The notes beneath the pieces were generated by a model. That model was given only the letters and a program-made list of their open reading frames with translations. It was not told the origin of the DNA and did not search any database. DNA of 64,000 bases, from NCBI RefSeq assembly GCF_030687575.1, contig NZ_CP117439.1:930001-994000 (forward strand), given 5' to 3'. The position numbers were made by a program, and so were the translations under genes. Within the stretch, counting starts at the first letter, position 1; every line of letters begins with the position of its first letter. The DNA comes from Pseudomonas sp. FP2309 (lineage in GTDB: Bacteria; Pseudomonadota; Gammaproteobacteria; Pseudomonadales; Pseudomonadaceae). Positions 25,122-35,957 of the stretch are shown piece by piece.

Positions 25122-26675
25122 ATGCAGTTGATTGAACATGCCGACTCGCCGCGCTCCATTCGTTTGCACGAGCGCGACAACGTGGTGATCGTGGTCAATG
25201 ACCAGGGCGTGCCAGCCGGGACTGAGTTCCCCGACGGCCTGGTGACCGTGGATTTCATCCCCCAGAGCCATAAAGTGACCCTGGAAGATATCCCCGAAGG
25301 CGGTCAGATTATTCGCTACGGCCAGACCATCGGTTACGCATTGAAGCCGATTCCGCGCGGCAGTTGGGTCCAGGAAGATCAACTGCGCATGCCCACTGCG
25401 CCGCCGCTGGACAGCTTGCCGCTGTCTACCGAGGTGCCTCAGGCTCAGGCACCGTTGGAAGGTTTTACGTTCGAGGGCTATCGCAACGCTGATGGCACCG
25501 TGGGCACGCGCAATATCCTCGGGATCACCACCACAGTGCAGTGCGTCACCGGGGTGCTGGACCACGCCGTCAAGCGCATCAAGGACGAGTTGCTGCCCAA
25601 GTACCCCCACGTCGATGACGTGGTGGCGCTGACCCACAGCTACGGCTGCGGGGTGGCGATCACGGCCACTGACGCTTACATTCCGATCCGCACCGTGCGC
25701 AACCTGGCACGTAATCCGAACCTGGGCGGTGAAGCCCTGGTGATCAGCCTGGGCTGCGAAAAATTGCAGGCCGGGCAGGTGATGCATGACAACGACAGCT
25801 CCGTTGACTTGAGCGAGCCGTGGTTGTATCGGCTGCAGGATTCCAGCCACGGCTTCACCGAAATGATCGAGCAGATCATGGCGCTGGCCGAAACCCGCCT
25901 GAAGAAACTCGACCAGCGCCGCCGGGAAACCGTACCGGCGTCCGAGCTGATCCTGGGCATGCAATGCGGCGGCAGTGATGCGTTTTCCGGCATCACCGCC
26001 AACCCTGCGCTGGGCTACGCTTCCGACCTGTTGCTGCGAGCCGGCGCCACGGTGATGTTTTCCGAAGTGACTGAAGTACGCGATGCCATCTACCTGCTGA
26101 CATCGCGCGCCGAAAGTAAGGAAGTTGCCCAAGAGCTTGTCAGGGAAATGGACTGGTATGACCGTTACCTGGCCAAAGGCGAGGCGGATCGCAGCGCCAA
26201 CACCACGCCGGGCAACAAAAAGGGCGGGTTGTCGAATATTGTCGAAAAGTCCTTGGGCTCCATCGTCAAATCCGGCAGCAGCGCGATCAACGGCGTACTG
26301 GGCCCCGGCGAGCGCTTCAAGGGCAAGGGCCTGATTTTCTGTGCGACGCCGGCCAGCGACTTTGTGTGCGGTACGTTGCAACTGGCGGCAGGGATGAACC
26401 TGCATGTGTTCACCACCGGCCGCGGCACGCCTTACGGGCTGGCGATGGCGCCGGTGGTGAAGGTGTCGACCCGTACGGAATTGGCACAACGCTGGCCGGA
26501 CCTCATCGACATCGACGCCGGGCGTATCGCCACCGGCCGCGCGAGCATCGAAGAGCTGGGCTGGGAGTTGTTTCACTTCTACCTGGACGTGGCCAGCGGC
26601 AAGAAACAAACGTGGGCGGAGCATCACAAACTGCATAACGACATCACGTTGTTCAACCCGGCGCCGATTACCTGA
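25122..26675 (+). CDS. garD: Galactarate dehydratase
   Basis: A 517-residue enzyme of the UxaA/GarD family, which dehydrates galactarate to 5-keto-4-deoxy-D-glucarate, the KdgD substrate. The N-terminal SAF-like domain (about 1-95, [23 protein letters not shown]) is followed by the large catalytic domain with the conserved [17 protein letters not shown] stretch, [15 protein letters not shown] and [11 protein letters not shown]. The family depends on a divalent metal, iron in E. coli. Length agrees with E. coli GarD. The ATG at 25122 is 11 bases after gudP. A separate glucarate dehydratase gene (gudD) is not in the window. Confidence 0.93.
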   Translation: MQLIEHADSPRSIRLHERDNVVIVVNDQGVPAGTEFPDGLVTVDFIPQSHKVTLEDIPEGGQIIRYGQTIGYALKPIPRGSWVQEDQLRMPTAPPLDSLPLSTEVPQAQAPLEGFTFEGYRNADGTVGTRNILGITTTVQCVTGVLDHAVKRIKDELLPKYPHVDDVVALTHSYGCGVAITATDAYIPIRTVRNLARNPNLGGEALVISLGCEKLQAGQVMHDNDSSVDLSEPWLYRLQDSSHGFTEMIEQIMALAETRLKKLDQRRRETVPASELILGMQCGGSDAFSGITANPALGYASDLLLRAGATVMFSEVTEVRDAIYLLTSRAESKEVAQELVREMDWYDRYLAKGEADRSANTTPGNKKGGLSNIVEKSLGSIVKSGSSAINGVLGPGERFKGKGLIFCATPASDFVCGTLQLAAGMNLHVFTTGRGTPYGLAMAPVVKVSTRTELAQRWPDLIDIDAGRIATGRASIEELGWELFHFYLDVASGKKQTWAEHHKLHNDITLFNPAPIT

Positions 26676-26677
26676 TT

Positions 26678-26725
26678 GTGAGCAGGCTTGCCCTGCGCAG
26701 CCCAGCGCGAGGCAAGCCCGCTCAC
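26678..26725. repeat. REP element after garD
   Basis: Inverted arms GTGAGCAGGCTTGCC and GGCAAGCCCGCTCAC (one mismatch) around an 18-base centre. Its AGCAGGCTTGCC core is a standard P. fluorescens-group REP type. It starts two bases past the garD stop and may protect or end the transcript. Confidence 0.75.
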
Positions 26726-26807
26726 TGCAGGGATGGGGACCAGACTAAACGGGGCGTAGTGGCTTATCATTAGCCTCCTAACGACGCTCACCAAGGTTCT
26801 CCCCGGC

Positions 26808-27749
26808 ATGCTGGCTATCTTCCTCACCACCCTCACCATCACCGCGCCGGTGTTTGCCATGCTGTTTCTGGGTGTGCTGCTCAAGCGCATCAACTGGATC
26901 AACGACAACTTTATCCATACGGCTTCGTCCCTGGTGTTCAACGTCACCATGCCGGCGCTGCTGTTCCTGGGCATCCTGCATGCCGACCTGCACTCGGCGC
27001 TCAAGCCGGGGTTGCTGATCTACTTTTCCATCGCCACGCTGGTCAGTTTTGCCCTGGCCTGGGGCTGGGCGATCTTTCGTAGCAAGCGTGAAGACCGCGG
27101 CATTTATACCCAAGGCGCATTTCGCGGCAATAACGGAGTGATCGGCCTGGCGCTCGCGGCCAGCATGTACGGCGACTACGGCATCTCATTGGGTGCAATC
27201 CTCGCCGCACTGGTGATCCTCTTTTACAACACGCTGTCGACCATCGTGCTGGCGGTGTACAGCCCGGTGATCAAGTCCGATCCGTGGAGCATTTTCAAAA
27301 GCGTGGCGGCCAACCCATTGATCATCAGCGTGATCGTGGCGGCGCCGTTCGCGTATTTTCAGATTGGCCTGCCCGGCTGGCTGGAAAAATCCATGCAGTA
27401 CCTGGCCGACACCACCTTGCCGTTGGCATTGATCTGCATCGGCGGCACCCTGTCCCTGGCGGCGCTGCGCAAAAGCGGCAACATGGCGTTGAGCGCGAGC
27501 TTGATGAAGATGGTCTGGTTGCCGGTGGTCGCCACTTTGGGTGCCTGGCTGCTGGGCTTTCGCGGGCCTGAACTGGGGATTCTGTTCCTGTATTTCGGCG
27601 CGCCGACGGCCGCCGCTAGCTTCGTGATGGCCAGGGCGGCCGAGGGCAATCACGAGCTGGCGGCGGCGATTATTGTGATCACCACCCTGATGGCGGCGGT
27701 GACCACGAATATCGGTATTTTTGTGCTGCAGGCGGGTGGCTGGATCTAG
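26808..27749 (+). CDS. AEC (auxin efflux carrier) family transporter
   Basis: A 313-residue membrane protein with about ten helices, five on each side of a central loop, as in AEC/BASS-fold carriers. Helix-break motifs are seen (VFNVTMPALLFLGILH; FRGNNGVIGLALAASMYG). Bacterial members move malate, malonate or other small carboxylates. It is not obviously part of the sugar-acid operon, being separated by a REP element. It converges with the following gene, overlapping it by four bases. The start may use a non-ATG upstream, but the ATG at 26808 gives full length. Confidence 0.83.
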   Translation: MLAIFLTTLTITAPVFAMLFLGVLLKRINWINDNFIHTASSLVFNVTMPALLFLGILHADLHSALKPGLLIYFSIATLVSFALAWGWAIFRSKREDRGIYTQGAFRGNNGVIGLALAASMYGDYGISLGAILAALVILFYNTLSTIVLAVYSPVIKSDPWSIFKSVAANPLIISVIVAAPFAYFQIGLPGWLEKSMQYLADTTLPLALICIGGTLSLAALRKSGNMALSASLMKMVWLPVVATLGAWLLGFRGPELGILFLYFGAPTAAASFVMARAAEGNHELAAAIIVITTLMAAVTTNIGIFVLQAGGWI

Positions 27750-28126
27750 CCTTCTTTCTGGTAGGTATCGATCACTTCCTGAGCGGCACGAAACGCATCG
27801 ATCGCCGCCGGCACGCCCGCATACACTGCGCAATGCAGCAGCGCTTCGCGAATCTCCTCCACGGTGCAGCCATTGTTCAGCGCGCCGCGCACGTGGCCCT
27901 TAAGCTCTTGTGGGCACTTGAGCGCGGTGAGGGCGGCGAGGGTGATCAGGCTGCGGGTCTTGAGCGGCAAACCTTCGCGGTTCCACACGCTGCCCCAGGC
28001 ATGTTCGTTGACGAAATCCTGTAACGGCTGGGTGAACTCGGTGGCATTGCCCAGGGCGCGGTCGACGAACGCATCGCCCATGACCTGGCGACGCATTTCA
28101 ACCCCGGGCTTTTTCTGATCGGTCAT
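27746..28126 (-). CDS. Carboxymuconolactone decarboxylase family protein
   Basis: A 126-residue all-helical protein of the CMD/AhpD superfamily. It resembles PcaC (TRSLITLAALTALKCPQELKGHVRGALNNGCTVEEIREALLHCAVYAGVPAAIDAF), in which the His of LLHCAVYAG region is catalytic. PcaC acts in the beta-ketoadipate pathway, but no other pca gene is near, so a role as PcaC paralogue or another lactone decarboxylase is equally possible. Its ATG overlaps the antiporter stop (ATGA), so the two are translationally coupled. Confidence 0.83.
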   Translation of the reverse strand: MTDQKKPGVEMRRQVMGDAFVDRALGNATEFTQPLQDFVNEHAWGSVWNREGLPLKTRSLITLAALTALKCPQELKGHVRGALNNGCTVEEIREALLHCAVYAGVPAAIDAFRAAQEVIDTYQKEG

Positions 28127-29217
28127 TGCGATTCCCTCTTATGTTGGCGGCGCCAGGCGCGCAGCGAGGTGAACACCAGGAACACCACCAGCGCCGGCAG
28201 GACGTAATACAGCATCAATTGTTCAAGCTGGTTGGCCAAGGGCATGCCGGTGGTGAATGACATCACGTGCAGCCCATACGCCAGGTACAGCCCCAGCAGC
28301 ACCAGGCCTTCAGCGCGGGTGACGCGGTAGCCGGTATAAAACACCGGCAGGCACAACACCACCACCCCGAGCATCACCGGCAGGTCGAAGTCCAGGGCGT
28401 TGGGCGATACCGATAACGGCGACGGCGCCAACAGGGCGGTCAGCCCCAGTACGCCGAGCAGGTTGAACAGGTTGCTGCCGATCACGTTGCCCACGGCAAT
28501 GTCCCGCTGGCCACGCAGGGCGGCGATCAGCGAGGTGGCCAGGCAGGGCAGGGACGTGCCGACGCCGATCAGCGTCAGGCCGATGATGCGTTCCGACAAG
28601 CCCAGGTCGCTCGCCACCTCCACCGCCGCGCCCAGCAGCAAGTGCCCGGCCAGCACCAGAATCAAAAAACCGCCGAGCATCAGCAGCACACTGCTCAGCC
28701 ACGGCGCCTGGGCGACGGTGTGCAGGGTGCGCGGGCGGCGCGAGTGACGGGTCTGGTAGTGCAGCACGCCGAGATAGGCCAGCAAGGCGATCAGTAGGAA
28801 AAGTCCATCGGCAGGTGTCAGCTCTTCATTGGCCGCCAGGTTGAACACCAACAGGCTCGCGAGGATCATCACCGGGATATCCAGGCGCACCAGTTGCCGC
28901 GAAACGCGCAGGGGAATGATCAACGCCGACAGGCCCAGGGTCACCAGGATATTGAAGATGCTGCTGCCGATCACGCTGCCCACGGCGATGTCGGTATTGC
29001 CGGCCAGGGTCGCCTGCAAACTGACGGTCATCTGCGGCGCGCTGCTGCCGAAGGCCACGATGGTCAGACCGATGATCAATGGCCGCACCTTGAGACTGGC
29101 CGCCAGGCGAACGGCGGCGCGTACCAGGATCTCGGCACCGGCGATCAATAACAACAGGCCGCTGGCCAGTTCGAGCAGGCTCCAGGGCGAGAGGGCGGTT
29201 AATCCGAAGATAGCCAA
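28123..29217 (-). CDS. Calcium/sodium (CaCA family) antiporter
   Basis: A 364-residue inner-membrane exchanger with two inverted repeats. Each repeat carries the alpha motif: AFGSSAPQMTVSLQATLAGNTDIAVGSVIGSSIFN in the first half and GVGTSLPCLATSLIAALRGQRDIAVGNVIGSNLFN in the second, with acidic residues replaced by Gln and Cys/Leu in part. The family uses the sodium or proton gradient to expel calcium or to move other cations. Because the GxSxPE glutamates appear to be substituted (PQM and PCL), ion selectivity may differ from YrbG. It is upstream of and coupled to the CMD-family gene. Confidence 0.85.
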   Translation of the reverse strand: MAIFGLTALSPWSLLELASGLLLLIAGAEILVRAAVRLAASLKVRPLIIGLTIVAFGSSAPQMTVSLQATLAGNTDIAVGSVIGSSIFNILVTLGLSALIIPLRVSRQLVRLDIPVMILASLLVFNLAANEELTPADGLFLLIALLAYLGVLHYQTRHSRRPRTLHTVAQAPWLSSVLLMLGGFLILVLAGHLLLGAAVEVASDLGLSERIIGLTLIGVGTSLPCLATSLIAALRGQRDIAVGNVIGSNLFNLLGVLGLTALLAPSPLSVSPNALDFDLPVMLGVVVLCLPVFYTGYRVTRAEGLVLLGLYLAYGLHVMSFTTGMPLANQLEQLMLYYVLPALVVFLVFTSLRAWRRQHKRESQ

Positions 29218-29241
29218 GGCTCCTTTGAGAGGGGATGGGGG

Positions 29242-29613
29242 TCAGTGACTTAAGGCTTGCACGCGAACCCGCGCGGTGCCGCTGCGCAGCATGCCCAGTC
29301 GCTCGGCTGCTTCGCGCGAAAGATCAATCAAGCGCCCACGAGTATGCGGGCCGCGATCATTGATGCGGACCACCACGGATTTGTCGTTGTCGAGATTCGT
29401 CACCTTGACCTGGGTGCCGAACGGCAGTTGCCGGTGGGCGGCGGTCAGGGCGTTTTGGTTGAAGGGTTCACCGCTGGCGGTTTTTTTGCCGTGGTGACGG
29501 GCGCCGTAGTAGGAGGCGGTGCCGGTTTCGTCGTAGCCATTGGGATCGATGAGGCCGCTGGCGCAACCGGTCAGCAGGGAAGACAGGGCCAGGAGGCCGA
29601 GTAGACGCTTCAT
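29242..29613 (-). CDS. RlpA-like lipoprotein (double-psi beta-barrel only)
   Basis: A 123-residue lipoprotein: signal with lipobox LLTGC (Cys17), then one RlpA double-psi beta-barrel ([59 protein letters not shown]) with the active-site Asp of NDRGP. It lacks the C-terminal SPOR domain that targets classical RlpA to denuded septal glycan. P. aeruginosa RlpA is a lytic transglycosylase; this short form may act elsewhere in the wall. Monocistronic. Confidence 0.87.
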   Translation of the reverse strand: MKRLLGLLALSSLLTGCASGLIDPNGYDETGTASYYGARHHGKKTASGEPFNQNALTAAHRQLPFGTQVKVTNLDNDKSVVVRINDRGPHTRGRLIDLSREAAERLGMLRSGTARVRVQALSH

Positions 29614-29646
29614 TCAGAGATCCCCGAAATTAATCCAGGACCGGCG

Positions 29647-29670
29647 TGTGTGGGAGCGCGCTCCCACACA
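29647..29670. repeat. 24-bp perfect palindrome of the TGTGGGAGC type
   Basis: TGTGTGGGAGC and GCTCCCACACA meet around a central GC, forming a perfect 24-bp palindrome between rlpA-like and gatB. It is a member of the genus-typical TGTGGGAG hairpins and probably ends gatCAB transcription from the right. Confidence 0.75.
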
Positions 29671-29698
29671 AACCGGTCACTGCGACAGGCCGTTGTTA

Positions 29699-31144
29699 TC
29701 AGCCTTCGAGCTTGCTTTTCAGCAGTTCGTTTACCTGTTGCGGGTTGGCCTTGCCTTTGGAGGCTTTCATCGCCTGGCCGACGAAGAAGCCGAACATCTT
29801 GCCGCGCTTGGCCTCGTCCGCCGCACGGTACTGTTCGACCTGCTCGGCGTTGGCTGCCAGCATCTCATCGAGGACGGCCGAGATGGCGCCGCTGTCGGTG
29901 ACTTGCTTGAGGCCACGCTTTTCGATGATCTCGTCAGCGGAGCCTTCGCCCGCCGCCATCGCCTCGAACACGGTCTTGGCGATTTTGCCGGAGATGGTGT
30001 TGTCCTTGATGCGCAGCAGCATGCCGCCCAGTTGCTCGGCGGTCACCGGTGCCTCGTCGATTTCCAGGCCCTGTTTGTTCAACAGGCTGCCCAGCTCAAC
30101 CATCACCCAGTTGGCCGCCAGCTTGGCGTCGCCGGCAATGCTCACGACTTTTTCGAAGTAGTTGGCTTGTTCACGGCTGGAGGCCAATACGCTGGCATCG
30201 TAGATCGACAGGCCGAACTGCGCCTGGAAACGCTCGCGTTTCTGCTGCGGCAATTCCGGCAGGGTGGCGCGGATGTCGTTGAGGAACGAGTCCTCGAGCA
30301 CCACCGGCAACAGGTCCGGGTCGGGGAAGTAACGGTAGTCGTTGGCTTCCTCCTTGCTGCGCATCGCGCGGGTTTCGTCTTTGTTCGGGTCGTACAGGCG
30401 CGTTTGCTGGATCACCTTGCCACCGTCTTCGATCAGTTCGATCTGGCGACGTACCTCGGTGTTGATCGCCTTCTCGATGAAACGGAACGAGTTGACGTTC
30501 TTGATCTCGCAGCGGGTGCCGTACTCGGCCTGGCCTTTGGGGCGTACCGACACGTTGCAGTCGCAACGCAGCGAGCCTTCGGCCATGTTGCCGTCGCAGA
30601 TGCCCAGGTAGCGCACCAGTGCGTGGATGGTCTTGACGTAGGCCACGGCTTCCTTGGCGCTGCGCATGTCCGGCTCGGACACGATCTCCAGCAGCGGCGT
30701 GCCGGCGCGGTTCAGGTCGATACCGGTGGCTCCTGGGAACTCTTCGTGCAGGCTCTTGCCGGCGTCTTCTTCCAGGTGAGCACGGGTCACGCCGACGCGC
30801 TTGATGGTGCCGTCTTCCAGCGGGATGTCCAGGTGGCCCTTGCCGACGATCGGCAGTTCCATCTGGCTGATCTGGTAGCCCTTGGGCAGGTCCGGATAGA
30901 AGTAGTTCTTGCGCGCGAACACGTTGTGCTGGCCGATCTCGGCGTCAATCGCCAGGCCAAACATCACTGCCATGCGCACCGCTTCCTGGTTCAGCACCGG
31001 CAGCACGCCGGGCATGCCCAGGTCTACCAGGCTGGCCTGGGTGTTGGGCTCTGCGCCGAACGTGGTGGCGCTACCGGAGAAAATCTTCGATTGGGTGGCG
31101 AGCTGGGTATGAATCTCCAGCCCGATCACAACTTCCCATTGCAT
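29699..31144 (-). CDS. gatB: Asp-tRNA(Asn)/Glu-tRNA(Gln) amidotransferase subunit B
   Basis: A 481-residue subunit that phosphorylates the mischarged aminoacyl-tRNA and binds it. Hallmarks are [29 protein letters not shown] [13 protein letters not shown], and [15 protein letters not shown] in the catalytic cradle, then the helical and YqeY tail domains (about 300-481). It completes the GatCAB complex needed to make Asn-tRNA or Gln-tRNA. It is the last gene of gatC-gatA-gatB, 10 bases after gatA. Confidence 0.97.
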   Translation of the reverse strand: MQWEVVIGLEIHTQLATQSKIFSGSATTFGAEPNTQASLVDLGMPGVLPVLNQEAVRMAVMFGLAIDAEIGQHNVFARKNYFYPDLPKGYQISQMELPIVGKGHLDIPLEDGTIKRVGVTRAHLEEDAGKSLHEEFPGATGIDLNRAGTPLLEIVSEPDMRSAKEAVAYVKTIHALVRYLGICDGNMAEGSLRCDCNVSVRPKGQAEYGTRCEIKNVNSFRFIEKAINTEVRRQIELIEDGGKVIQQTRLYDPNKDETRAMRSKEEANDYRYFPDPDLLPVVLEDSFLNDIRATLPELPQQKRERFQAQFGLSIYDASVLASSREQANYFEKVVSIAGDAKLAANWVMVELGSLLNKQGLEIDEAPVTAEQLGGMLLRIKDNTISGKIAKTVFEAMAAGEGSADEIIEKRGLKQVTDSGAISAVLDEMLAANAEQVEQYRAADEAKRGKMFGFFVGQAMKASKGKANPQQVNELLKSKLEG

Positions 31145-31154
31145 AGTGTTCTCC

Positions 31155-32606
31155 TCAGAAGCCGGTAGGGGTGCGAGTGTGCCAGTCGGTGTTCAACTGG
31201 TACTGGTGCGCCACATTGAGCAGGCGGCCTTCCTGGAAATACGGGGCAAGCAGTTGCACGCCGACCGGCAGGCCATCGACGAAACCGGCGGGCATGGACA
31301 AGCCCGGCAGGCCCGCGAGGTTGGCGGTGATGGTGTACAGGTCTTCCAGGTACTCGGCGATCGGGTCGCCGGTCTTGGCGCCGATTTTCCAGGCCGGGTT
31401 CGGCGTGGTTGGGCCGAGGATCACGTCGACGTCTTCAAAGGCTGCCATGAAGTCGTTCTTGATCAGGCGACGGATTTTCTGCGCCTTGAGGTAGTACGCA
31501 TCGTAGTAACCGGCCGAGAGCGCATAGGCGCCGACCATGATGCGGCGCTGCACTTCGGCGCCGAAGCCTTCGCCACGGGAGCGTTTGTACAGGTCGGTGA
31601 GGTCTTTCGGGTTCTCGCAGCGATAACCGAAACGCACGCCGTCAAAACGCGACAGGTTGGAGGAGGCTTCCGCCGGCGCGATCACGTAGTAGGCAGGAAT
31701 CGCGTGCTGGTTGTTCGGCAGGCTGATTTCCTTGATCACGGCGCCGAGGTTTTCCAGCGTCTTGACACTGTTGTGCACCAGTTCGGCGATACGCGGGTCG
31801 AGGCCTGCGCTGAAGTACTCCTTCGGCACGCCGATACGCAGGCCCTTGATCGAGGCGTTAAGACTGGCGCTGTAGTCCGGCACCGGTTCATCGATGCTGG
31901 TGGAGTCCTGTGTGTCGAAACCTGCCATGCCTTGTAACAAAATCGCGCAGTCTTCAGCGGTGCGGGCCAGAGGGCCGCCCTGATCGAGGCTGGAGGCGTA
32001 GGCGATCATGCCCCAGCGGGAAACGCGACCGTAGGTCGGCTTCAGGCCGGTGAGGTTGGTGAAGGCGGCGGGCTGGCGGATGGAACCACCGGTGTCGGTG
32101 GCCGTGGCGGCAGGCAGGAAGCGCGCTGCAACCGCCGCGGCCGAACCGCCGGACGAACCGCCGGGCACGTGTGCCAGGTTCCATGGGTTTTTCACTGCGC
32201 CGTAATAGCTCGACTCGTTGGCCGAGCCCATGGCGAATTCGTCCATGTTGGTCTTGCCCAGGGTCACGGCCCCGGCAGCAGCCAGCTTGGACACCACGGT
32301 GGCGTCATAGGGCGCCTTGAAGTTGTCGAGCATCTTCGAGCCGCAGCTGGTGCGAACGCCCTGGGTGCAGAACAGGTCTTTGTGGGCGATCGGTGCGCCC
32401 AGCAGGGCGCCGTTTTCACCGTTGGCGCGACGTGCGTCGGCGGCCTTGGCCTGGCTCAAGGCCAGCTCTTCGGTGAGGCTGATGAAGCTGTTGACCTTGG
32501 GGTCGTGCTCGGCGATACGCGCCAGCAGGGTCTTGGTTAGCTCTTCGGAAGAAAACTTTTTGTCGGCGAGACCGCGGGCGATCTCGGCCAGAGTCATGTG
32601 ATGCAT
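31155..32606 (-). CDS. gatA: Amidotransferase subunit A (amidase)
   Basis: A 483-residue amidase-signature protein that releases ammonia from glutamine for GatB. The Ser-Ser-Lys triad is visible: Lys in [10 protein letters not shown], Ser in [17 protein letters not shown], and the cis-Ser in [13 protein letters not shown]. Ammonia travels through a tunnel to GatB. Middle gene of the gatCAB operon, 16 bases after gatC. Confidence 0.97.
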   Translation of the reverse strand: MHHMTLAEIARGLADKKFSSEELTKTLLARIAEHDPKVNSFISLTEELALSQAKAADARRANGENGALLGAPIAHKDLFCTQGVRTSCGSKMLDNFKAPYDATVVSKLAAAGAVTLGKTNMDEFAMGSANESSYYGAVKNPWNLAHVPGGSSGGSAAAVAARFLPAATATDTGGSIRQPAAFTNLTGLKPTYGRVSRWGMIAYASSLDQGGPLARTAEDCAILLQGMAGFDTQDSTSIDEPVPDYSASLNASIKGLRIGVPKEYFSAGLDPRIAELVHNSVKTLENLGAVIKEISLPNNQHAIPAYYVIAPAEASSNLSRFDGVRFGYRCENPKDLTDLYKRSRGEGFGAEVQRRIMVGAYALSAGYYDAYYLKAQKIRRLIKNDFMAAFEDVDVILGPTTPNPAWKIGAKTGDPIAEYLEDLYTITANLAGLPGLSMPAGFVDGLPVGVQLLAPYFQEGRLLNVAHQYQLNTDWHTRTPTGF

Positions 32607-32622
32607 GAAAGGCTCTTTCCCT

Positions 32623-32910
32623 TTAGTCGATGACTTTCGGAACCAGGTACAGGCCGTTTTCGACCGCTGGCGCGATGGACTGGTAGGCCTCGCGATTATT
32701 ACGTTCGGTCACGACGTCTGCGCGCAGGCGCTGGCTGGCTTCCAACGGGTGAGCCAGAGGCTCGATGCCGTCGGTATTGACCGCCTGCATTTGGTCAACC
32801 AGCCCGAGAATGCTGTTCAGGGCTGCGGTGGTCTGTGGAAGATCGGCTTCATTCAGGCCAAGAGAGGCCAGATGAGCGATTTTTTCCACGTCGGAGCGTT
32901 CAAGCGCCAT
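32623..32910 (-). CDS. gatC: Amidotransferase subunit C
   Basis: A 95-residue belt subunit that holds GatA and GatB together. It begins [25 protein letters not shown] and ends with the wrapped segment [14 protein letters not shown]. First gene of the operon, divergent from mreB with about 210 bases between them, which must hold both promoters. Confidence 0.95.
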   Translation of the reverse strand: MALERSDVEKIAHLASLGLNEADLPQTTAALNSILGLVDQMQAVNTDGIEPLAHPLEASQRLRADVVTERNNREAYQSIAPAVENGLYLVPKVID

Positions 32911-33108
32911 GGGAATCTCCAGTGGAAAACAGAACGGAGGCTGTCCGTGTGTTAGATTGTCGGAACACTACCGCATTTCTACGGTCTTACGGCCGCGATT
33001 GTGGGGTTAGGTGCACAGAAAGTCGGCCAATTTAGCACATTGGCGCCTTGCCCAAAATCCCTGTCGTTGTTAGAGTTTGCCGCACTTTTTTACCCACGCG
33101 TTGCCTAG

Positions 33109-34158
<1,050 letters not shown>

Positions 34159-34296
34159 GATCGTTGGCGGCGCCATGTTTCGCCAACAGGCAGCACTTTG
34201 CAGTGCTGCCTGTTGGCGTTTATCTTCTTCAATCTGCATCCAGGCCGGTTAGATGCCGTATGAATAAAGAGAACATTTGCCTGGGAGGAGCGGCTT

Positions 34297-35418
34297 ATTA
34301 AACCGCTTTTCGCCAAAGGCCCCTCATTGGGCGTGCGCTTATTGGTGCTGGTCGTGCTTTCGGTCGCGCTGATGGTGGTCGATGCCCGCTTTGCACTGCT
34401 CAAGCCCGTGCGTAGCCAGATGTCGCTGGTATTGATGCAGACTTACTGGATCACCGACCTGCCGCAACGTCTGTTCCAGGGCGTGGCCAGCCAGTTCGGC
34501 AGCCGCACTGAGCTTGTCGCCGAAAACGAAAAACTCAAGACCGAAAACCTGCTGCTGCAGGGGCGCATGCAAAAGCTGGCGGCCCTCACCGAGCAGAACG
34601 TTCGGCTGCGCGAATTGCTCAATTCTTCTGCGCTGGTCAATGAAAAGGTCGAAGTGGCCGAATTGATCGGCATGGATCCCAACCCGTTCACCCATCGCAT
34701 CATCATCAACAAAGGTGAGCGTGACGGTGTGGTCCTTGGCCAGCCCGTTCTGGACGCCAGAGGCCTGATGGGGCAGGTGGTCGAGTTGATGCCCTACACC
34801 TCGCGGGTACTGCTGCTGACGGACACGACCCACAGCATTCCAGTACAGGTCAACCGTAACGGCCTGCGCGCGATTGCCAGCGGTACCGGCAACCCCGAGC
34901 GCCTGGAACTGCGTCACGTCGCCGACACTGCAGACATCAAGGAGGGCGATCTGCTGGTCAGCTCCGGCCTGGGGCAGCGCTTCCCGGCAGGTTACCCGGT
35001 GGCGACGGTCAAGGAAGTGATCCACGATTCCGGCCAGCCCTTCGCCATTGTGCGCGCCGTGCCTACTGCCGCCCTGAACCGCAGCCGCTACCTGCTGCTG
35101 GTGTTCAGCGACAGCCGCACCCCGGAAGAACGCGCCAACGACGCCGCTAAGGCTCAGGAAGCAGAAGACAGAAAGAACGGCACAGCGCCTATCATTCCGG
35201 CGATCGTGCCCAAGCCAATGCCAACGACCCCGGCGGTCCCGGCGACCACGCCTGCACCGGCGGCGGCTGTCGCCACGCCGGTCAAGCCGGCTGCCCACAA
35301 CACTCATCCGGTAAAACCAGCGGCTACTAAGCCGCCGACCACCACGCCTGCTGCCACGGCGCCTGTCGTCAAACCTGCGGCGGCAGCGCCGGCGGCAACA
35401 CGGCAGAGGGAGGAATAA
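34297..35418 (+). CDS. mreC: Rod-shape protein MreC, probable ATT start
   Basis: Read from ATT at 34297 this gives 373 residues: a cytoplasmic KPLFAKGPSLGVR lead, a membrane helix (about 14-33), a coiled coil (VAENEKLKTENLLLQGRMQKLAALTEQN), the periplasmic double beta-barrel, and a long Ala/Pro/Thr tail (about 265-373). MreC links MreB with RodA-PBP2. No in-frame ATG or GTG lies ahead; GGGAGGAG is placed six bases before the ATT, and the residues encoded between 34300 and 34326 match the usual N-terminus of MreC. The alternative TTG at 34327 has no ribosome site and would cut off the conserved lead. Confidence 0.9.
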   Translation: MKPLFAKGPSLGVRLLVLVVLSVALMVVDARFALLKPVRSQMSLVLMQTYWITDLPQRLFQGVASQFGSRTELVAENEKLKTENLLLQGRMQKLAALTEQNVRLRELLNSSALVNEKVEVAELIGMDPNPFTHRIIINKGERDGVVLGQPVLDARGLMGQVVELMPYTSRVLLLTDTTHSIPVQVNRNGLRAIASGTGNPERLELRHVADTADIKEGDLLVSSGLGQRFPAGYPVATVKEVIHDSGQPFAIVRAVPTAALNRSRYLLLVFSDSRTPEERANDAAKAQEAEDRKNGTAPIIPAIVPKPMPTTPAVPATTPAPAAAVATPVKPAAHNTHPVKPAATKPPTTTPAATAPVVKPAAAAPAATRQREE

Positions 35419-35906
35419 TGGCCGGTACTCATCCGCGCAACGGTTGGATCATCTGGCTGACGTTCGCTATCGGCTTGCTGCTCAGCGTTTCGCCGCTGCC
35501 GCAATTCATGGAAATCCTGCGCCCATTGTGGCTGGCCCTGTTGCTGGCGTTCTGGTCGCTGAACCTGCCGCATAAAGTCGGCATGGTCACGGCCATGTTC
35601 CTGGGCTTGGCGGAAGATGTGCTGTATGGCACCTTGCTAGGCCAGAACGCGTTGATCCTGACCCTGATCACCTTCCTGGTACTGTCGTTGCAGCAACGCT
35701 TGCGCATGTTCCCGATGTGGCAGCAATGCCTGGTGATTTTGGTCATCTTCGGCCTGGCGCAATTGGTACAGCTGTGGCTCAGTGCCTTGACCGGCAACCG
35801 CCAGCCAACCCTGGCGCTGGTGTTGCCGGCGCTGGTCAGTGCGCTGCTGTGGCCGTGGATCAGTTTCGGCCTGCGCGGGCTGCGTCGTCGTTACAAAATC
35901 AATTGA
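35418..35906 (+). CDS. mreD: Rod-shape protein MreD
   Basis: A 162-residue, five-helix inner-membrane protein of the elongasome (WIIWLTFAIGLLLSVSPLP; LGLAEDVLYGTLLGQNALILTLITFLVL). Its ATG overlaps the mreC stop by one base, with GGAGG inside the end of mreC, so it is translationally coupled. Confidence 0.94.
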   Translation: MAGTHPRNGWIIWLTFAIGLLLSVSPLPQFMEILRPLWLALLLAFWSLNLPHKVGMVTAMFLGLAEDVLYGTLLGQNALILTLITFLVLSLQQRLRMFPMWQQCLVILVIFGLAQLVQLWLSALTGNRQPTLALVLPALVSALLWPWISFGLRGLRRRYKIN

Positions 35907-35957
35907 ATGGATTGCGAGGCTCTGCCTGGTTATCGAACCCAACAGGGAGAGGCTGCA

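Noticed and set aside
25014..26636. A 540-codon open frame antisense to garD
   Set aside because: Shadow of the GC3-rich garD gene; no known protein features, and garD is unambiguous.
29540..31168. A 542-codon plus-strand frame opposite gatB
   Set aside because: Lies wholly over the conserved gatB gene and reads like reverse-complement translation.
34327..34329. TTG as the mreC start
   Set aside because: No ribosome binding site precedes it, and it would remove the conserved KPLFAKGPS lead encoded after the ATT.
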